A stretch of DNA of 19,439 nt from Micrococcales bacterium (GTDB taxonomy: Bacteria; Actinomycetota; Actinomycetes; S36-B12; UBA5976): contig JAHEEQ010000056.1 in assembly GCA_024640585.1 (NCBI GenBank), forward strand, positions 1 to 19,439, in the 5' to 3' direction. The notes beneath the pieces were generated by a model that had not been told where the DNA came from, ran no database searches, and was given only the letters and a program-made list of their open reading frames with translations. Every line of letters starts with the position of its first letter. Position 1 is the first letter of the stretch. The position numbers were made by a program, and so were the translations under genes. Positions 15,863 to 19,439 of this stretch are shown here, in pieces.

Positions 15863-16873
15863 TTAACCTTCTGTCACAATGCGACCGACATAACTCGCAA
15901 CCGCAGCAACAGCTGCAATGTTGTTTTCGTAATTCATATGAGTCGAGCCAACAACGCCAAGTCTTGCAACTGCATGTTGGCTATTTCCATAGTTGCTCGA
16001 AACCACAGCGGCATCTACAAGTTGAGAAAGGGAATTTTCGTGGCCGATTGTTACCATCAAATTTTCTGAATCAACTTCACCAAGTAACTTTAGCAAAACC
16101 ACATTTTCTTCTAACGCCTCCAAAAGCGGGGCCAGGTTGCGCATTTGCTCTAACCCGTGCTTTGCAATATTTGAAGTTCCACTCACTACGATTTTTTCTT
16201 CAGGTTTTTCGACAAGTGTTTCAAGCAAGCATGCAACAATTTGGTTTGCGGCGAGTTGCTGTTCGGTCGGCAGGGAATCGGTGAGTTTCCCAATTTTGGT
16301 TGGCACATCAACAAACAAAGCGCCCATGATTAGCGCGTTTAGTTTTTGGCGCAGTTCGTCCAAAATACCAGAACCAAGATCTTGTGAAACTTCGGCGATA
16401 CGCTGTTCGACACGACCGGTGTCAGAAATCACTACCACCATCACTTTTCGATTAGGTAATCCCACAAGTTCAACATGGCGAACACTTGTTAGTTGCAAAC
16501 TCGGGTATTGCACAACTGCTACTTGTTGCGTGAGTTGCGCTAATAGTTTTGTCGTGCGAATCATGATGTCATCTAGATCAACGGCATCACTTAAGAAAGT
16601 CTCGATTGCGCTTTTTTCGGCTAGCGAAAGTGGCTTCACACTCGAAAGCTGATTTACAAAAAGTCGGTATCCCTTGTCCGTGGGAATTCGACCAGCACTT
16701 GTATGAGGCGCAGTGATGTAGCCCTCTTCTTCTAGAGCCGCCATGTCATTTCGAATAGTGGCGGAGGAGACGCCAAGCACGTGTTTTGTAGCAATGGCTT
16801 TTGAACCAACTGGCTCACCTGAACGTACAAACTCATCCACAATTGCGCGCAAGACAACAAGTCTGCGGTCCAT
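15863..16873 (-). CDS. hrcA: Heat-inducible transcription repressor HrcA
   Basis: Repressor of class I heat-shock genes; binds CIRCE operators and is released on heat stress, with folding assisted by GroEL. Start ATG 16873 (MDRRLVVLRAIVDEF, 336 residues) is chosen because AAAGGAG stands seven bases upstream and because the longer reading to 16930 would put the CIRCE site inside the gene. The N-terminal winged helix is visible in VGSKAIATKHVLGVSSATIRNDMAALEEEGYI (about 21-52), followed by the SAGRIPTDKGYRLFV hinge (about 57-71) and a C-terminal GAF-like domain. It is first of ten genes transcribed toward era, two bases ahead of dnaJ, and is expected to repress itself. Confidence 0.97.
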   Translation of the reverse strand: MDRRLVVLRAIVDEFVRSGEPVGSKAIATKHVLGVSSATIRNDMAALEEEGYITAPHTSAGRIPTDKGYRLFVNQLSSVKPLSLAEKSAIETFLSDAVDLDDIMIRTTKLLAQLTQQVAVVQYPSLQLTSVRHVELVGLPNRKVMVVVISDTGRVEQRIAEVSQDLGSGILDELRQKLNALIMGALFVDVPTKIGKLTDSLPTEQQLAANQIVACLLETLVEKPEEKIVVSGTSNIAKHGLEQMRNLAPLLEALEENVVLLKLLGEVDSENLMVTIGHENSLSQLVDAAVVSSNYGNSQHAVARLGVVGSTHMNYENNIAAVAAVASYVGRIVTEG

Positions 16874-16885
16874 ATGGATACTCCT

Positions 16886-16912
16886 TTGGCACTCGAAGTT
16901 TGAGAGTGCTAA
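16886..16912 (-). promoter_or_regulatory. CIRCE operator for HrcA
   Basis: Read on the minus strand: TTAGCACTC, nine-base spacer, GAGTGCCAA. This matches the CIRCE consensus (TTAGCACTC-N9-GAGTGCTAA) at 17 of 18 arm positions. It ends 12 bases before the hrcA ATG (16873) and overlaps the predicted transcription start, the usual repressing position. It therefore governs hrcA and everything co-transcribed with it. Confidence 0.95.
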
Positions 16913-16917
16913 TTCTA
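16912..16917 (-). promoter_or_regulatory. Candidate -10 box of the hrcA operon
   Basis: On the minus strand TAGAAT (a close match to TATAAT) sits immediately before and overlaps by one base the CIRCE left arm. A start about seven bases downstream would fall inside the CIRCE element, so bound HrcA would block initiation. No good -35 is evident about 17 bases upstream. Confidence 0.55.
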
Positions 16918-16955
16918 AAGGCAGGTTCATTTGCTTGCATCTGCTCTTGGAAGCC

Positions 16956-16988
16956 TAGACTTGTGGGCAAAACTTGCATAAACGGAGG
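16956..16988 (+). promoter_or_regulatory. Promoter -10 candidate and strong RBS of the DUF4190-like gene
   Basis: TAGACT (16956-16961) fits the TANNNT -10 pattern, with TTGCTT (16931-16936) as a loose -35 at a 19-base spacing. A clear GGAGG Shine-Dalgarno lies at 16984-16988, four bases before ATG 16993. This gene, unlike several others in the window, thus has a normal 5' leader. The region 16913-16992 is shared with the divergent hrcA promoter. Confidence 0.45.
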
Positions 16989-16992
16989 AAAA

Positions 16993-17304
16993 ATGAGCGA
17001 AGCCCCTACCCCACCACCAGCGCCAAACTTTGTACCAAACCAAAGTCCAAGCAATAGTGCGATGCCAATTGCTTCACTGGTTTGTGCAATTCTGGGGGTA
17101 CTGCAAATCTTGCCACTTATCGGATCAATTCTCGGTTTGGTTTTTGCAAACATCGCTAAACAACAACCTTTGAACTCAAACGAAGCCAACTATGTAAAAA
17201 TCGCCGTCATTCTGAGTTGGATTGGAATTGGCTTAGCCATTGCTGGCGTAGTTATATTCATCCTTTTCTTCGCAGTCGCTGGAGTAACTGTTTGGAGTAT
17301 GTGA
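16993..17304 (+). CDS. Small DUF4190-like membrane protein
   Basis: A 103-residue protein: a Pro/Asn-rich cytoplasmic-type head (MSEAPTPPPAPNFVPNQSPS), then two hydrophobic segments at about 26-54 (ASLVCAILGVLQILPLIGSILGL region) and 70-99, separated by the short polar link AKQQPLNSNEANYVK. The pattern of proline-rich head, A-xx-CxxLG...P..GSIL...A and a second membrane hairpin is that of DUF4190-type actinobacterial proteins of unknown function. GGAGG four bases upstream fixes the start; the frame is open further upstream but across the hrcA promoter. It sits alone between hrcA and hemW, divergent from the former, and its stop directly abuts the stop of hemW. Confidence 0.75.
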   Translation: MSEAPTPPPAPNFVPNQSPSNSAMPIASLVCAILGVLQILPLIGSILGLVFANIAKQQPLNSNEANYVKIAVILSWIGIGLAIAGVVIFILFFAVAGVTVWSM

Positions 17305-18495
17305 TCAGTTAGTTAAAGCGTCTACAACTCGATCTGCCAAAAGTCGGCCTTCTAAACTCAGAATAAAATTTCCTTTTTGAACTTCAGCAAGACCAGCTCT
17401 AATTTGCTCGTGCGCGATTTCGGAATCAAGTTTCGATAGTGGCATGCCGACTGCCATACGCAATTGCAACATAATCTCTTCAACTACTTGAGTTTGAGCA
17501 TCGAGGACTTCGCGTCCTGCTGCCGGACTCTGAGAATTAGCTAATTTCTCGGTCCAGATGCGTGGCAATTTCTCATTCCACCATCGAACTCCATTTATGT
17601 GCGAATGTGCACCAGGACCAATTCCCCACCAATTGCTGCTCTTCCAGTAGTGAATATTGTGTTGACATTCGCTGTTCGGTTTAGACCAATTTGAAACTTC
17701 ATACCAATTCATACCTGCTTTAGAAAACGCCGCCTCGAGCAATAAATATTTATCAGCCATATCATCGTCGTCAGGATGCGCTATTTGCTGAGTTTTTATT
17801 GCACGAGCCAGTCGCGTCCCATCTTCAACTATTAATGCGTATGCCGAGACATGATCTACATCCAAATCCAAAACAGCTTCCACAGACTTTTGCAAGTCAG
17901 CTATCGATTCACCTGGAGTTCCGTAAATCAAATCGAGATTAATTTGCTCAAAACCAGCTGCGCGTGCCATTTCCACTGCCTTGGAAACATTTTCAGGATT
18001 GTGGGTGCGCTCAAGGATTTTTAACACGGATGGAACTGCGCTTTGCATTCCGAAAGAAATGCGATTAAAGCCACCTGCGCGCAATTTCGTTAGTTTTTCA
18101 AAGTCAACCGAATCTGGATTAGCTTCTGTTGTGATTTCAATTCCAGATTCAAATCCAAATTTTTCTCGCAAATATTCCAACGCCGCAATTAAATCTTCGG
18201 GCGGTAACAGAGTTGGGGTGCCACCGCCGACAAAAATGGTGGAGATTTTTGGAGTTTGGCTAAGAACTTGTTTCGCTAAATCAATTTCTTGCTTTACCCC
18301 AACTAACCATTTTCTCGAATGATCTTCTCCGAGCTCTGAAAAAGTGTATGTGTTGAAATCACAATATCCACATCTGCTTGCGCAATACGGGACATGCAAA
18401 TAAATACTAAAAGGTTTGTCTTCTAGCTCTGCTAATCGATCGGCTGGAAGCGAGCCATCCATCGGTGGAATTTCTCCGTCTGGTTGCTTAGCCAT
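17305..18495 (-). CDS. hemW: HemW-type radical SAM protein (heme chaperone, formerly HemN-like)
   Basis: Radical SAM protein of 396 residues. The cluster motif is C38-x3-C42-x2-C45 followed by DF (PYCASRCGYCDFNTY), the HemW form; true HemN coproporphyrinogen dehydrogenase has a fourth cysteine in CxxxCxxCxC. GGGTPTLL (90-97) binds SAM, and QHNIHYWK matches the HemW HNxxYW motif linked to heme binding. The current view is that HemW inserts heme into respiratory proteins rather than making protoporphyrin. Start ATG 18495 is chosen for its AAGGCG ribosome site and its eight-base overlap with the MFS gene (ATGGCTAA); the longer reading to 18540 lies inside the MFS gene. The position next to hrcA is typical of actinobacteria. 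It converges on the DUF4190-like gene with no gap. Confidence 0.95.
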   Translation of the reverse strand: MAKQPDGEIPPMDGSLPADRLAELEDKPFSIYLHVPYCASRCGYCDFNTYTFSELGEDHSRKWLVGVKQEIDLAKQVLSQTPKISTIFVGGGTPTLLPPEDLIAALEYLREKFGFESGIEITTEANPDSVDFEKLTKLRAGGFNRISFGMQSAVPSVLKILERTHNPENVSKAVEMARAAGFEQINLDLIYGTPGESIADLQKSVEAVLDLDVDHVSAYALIVEDGTRLARAIKTQQIAHPDDDDMADKYLLLEAAFSKAGMNWYEVSNWSKPNSECQHNIHYWKSSNWWGIGPGAHSHINGVRWWNEKLPRIWTEKLANSQSPAAGREVLDAQTQVVEEIMLQLRMAVGMPLSKLDSEIAHEQIRAGLAEVQKGNFILSLEGRLLADRVVDALTN

Positions 18496-19439
18496 TTTGC
18501 GCCTTGATTGCAGCTCGGACCAATGGCGGTGTGATTGCACCCATCAGCAAAAAGATTGCGCCAAGGATCGCCCAGCCTAGAACTCCAAGACCGAGGCATA
18601 GAAAAGTCAAAATAAGCGGTGATACAAAATGGCTAGCGCTAAGACTTAAACTCCAAACACCTTGATATTGACCTTGCAAATGTTCCGGTGGAATTCCGTA
18701 TCCAATTCCAAAAGAACCTGCAGCTTGCCTCAATTCGCCGGTTACGTGAATCGCAGCACCCGCCAAAATCGCTAAAGTTGCAAGCACAGGATTTGCTGGA
18801 TATGTAGCGGCTGCATAAACCAATGTTGCAATTGCCAACCAGTAACTTCCTTGCCTCGTTGCATAACCAGCATCAATTGGATCTTCTGTTCCTTTGGCCA
18901 TTCGCACTTGGAACAAAACACAGGCAATTGTGTTCATCAAAAATGCCGCGGCAACTACCCAAGTTGGTGCGGTTGTATGCGATGCCACCCAAAGCGGAAC
19001 TGCGAGATCAAGCATGTGGTAGTGAATGGCCAACACAGCGTTCGCTAAAGTCAATGAAACAAATGCTTTGTCTCGTAGCGCTCTTGTAGCCTTTTCATGC
19101 TTCGCACCTGGCAATGGTGGAAAGTTCGGCATTTTCCAATTCGCATAAGTTTTTGCAAAAGTCGTCAGCGCATTGACAATAATGATTGCTTGGTATGCCC
19201 AAGCTTCATCAACCACAAGTGCGAAACCTGCGACAAAAGAGCCAAACCCAATTCCCACATTTGTGACTGCGCGCAAATAGGCTCGAATTCGAACTCTTCC
19301 ATCAGGTCCGCCCACTCGACTAATAATTACCGTTCTGCCAGCTGCACCACCACGATCAAGAAATGAAATCAAAGTTGCGATGATTACGAAACTTATAAAG
19401 TTGTTTGCATATAAGTAAGTGAAATCAACTAGTGCGCAA
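18488..19439 (-). CDS. MFS transporter, 5' end beyond window
   Basis: The minus frame is open from the right edge to the TAA at 18488, giving 316 visible residues with no start in view (an internal TTG at 19372 is not the true start). The visible N-terminal piece YANNFISFVIIATLISFLDRGGAAGRTVIISRVGGPDGRVR is a membrane helix followed by the basic, Gly-rich loop characteristic of major facilitator family helix 2-3 regions. After it come about nine more hydrophobic segments with a polar central loop (KMPNFPPLPGAKHEKATRALRD). An exporter-type MFS protein is likely; substrate unknown. It overlaps hemW by eight bases, so the two are probably co-translated. A functional tie to HemW (for example heme or porphyrin movement) is only a guess. 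Confidence 0.85.
   Translation of the reverse strand, partial: CALVDFTYLYANNFISFVIIATLISFLDRGGAAGRTVIISRVGGPDGRVRIRAYLRAVTNVGIGFGSFVAGFALVVDEAWAYQAIIIVNALTTFAKTYANWKMPNFPPLPGAKHEKATRALRDKAFVSLTLANAVLAIHYHMLDLAVPLWVASHTTAPTWVVAAAFLMNTIACVLFQVRMAKGTEDPIDAGYATRQGSYWLAIATLVYAAATYPANPVLATLAILAGAAIHVTGELRQAAGSFGIGYGIPPEHLQGQYQGVWSLSLSASHFVSPLILTFLCLGLGVLGWAILGAIFLLMGAITPPLVRAAIKAQNG

Noticed and set aside
16137..16652. 171-codon open frame on the plus strand opposite hrcA
   Set aside because: Serine/arginine-rich shadow of the hrcA frame with no recognisable domain and no ribosome site; hrcA itself is unmistakable.
16874..16930. Upstream extension of hrcA to 16930
   Set aside because: It would place the CIRCE element and the -10 box inside the coding region and it lacks the AAAGGAG site that precedes 16873.
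1..19439. Search for tRNA, rRNA, CRISPR, insertion sequences, phage or defence genes
   Set aside because: All space is taken by recognisable core genes; the non-coding gaps are under about 80 bases and hold no such structures.

Overview
This window looks like ordinary core chromosome from a low-GC, streamlined actinobacterium. The gene neighbourhood is the conserved actinobacterial run hemW / hrcA-dnaJ2-rsmE-phoH-ybeY-CNNM-cytidine-deaminase-like-era / recO-uppS / zur / glyS / dusB / dgt. Base composition is visibly AT-leaning (about 40-45% G+C by eye), coding density is extreme, and no gap exceeds about 80 bases. Together these suggest a freshwater acI/Nanopelagicales-type genome; the lineage is an inference from gene order and composition, not a phylogeny.

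Layout, left to right. (1) Positions 1-4167, minus strand: glyS -> dusB -> ydcF-like -> dgt (dgt runs off the left edge). (2) 4241-4958: a divergent pair, an ABM-fold protein (minus) and a small DUF6703-like membrane protein (plus), with start codons 25 bases apart. (3) 4964-6163, plus: a zinc-homeostasis operon, a ZIP transporter followed by Zur, behind a promoter carrying a perfect inverted repeat. (4) 6166-7639, minus: recO -> uppS. (5) 7718-8800, plus: an AI-2E/PerM permease. (6) 8797-16873, minus: a ten-gene, gapless operon hrcA -> dnaJ -> rsmE -> HIT -> phoH -> ybeY -> CNNM -> cdd-like -> EamA -> era, headed by a CIRCE heat-shock operator. (7) 16993-17304, plus: a small DUF4190-like membrane protein. 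(8) 17305-19439, minus: MFS transporter (5' end beyond the window) -> hemW.

How the genes fit together: the big operon joins protein-folding control (HrcA, DnaJ) with ribosome and 16S rRNA maturation (RsmE, YbeY, Era) and the PhoH ATPase, so the CIRCE site could place ribosome quality functions under heat-shock control. ZIP and Zur form a self-contained zinc sensor/importer unit. UppS supplies the lipid carrier for cell-wall synthesis, RecO acts in recombinational repair, Dgt in dNTP pool control, GlyRS and DusB in translation.

I see no tRNA, rRNA, CRISPR array, insertion sequence, phage gene or defence system, and no convincing undescribed system. The most worthwhile observations are regulatory and architectural: the Zur-type palindrome on an apparently leaderless promoter, the CIRCE-headed ribosome-maturation operon, recurrent fixed junction geometries, convergent genes with no room for terminators, and a cytidine-deaminase-fold protein lacking its catalytic residues.
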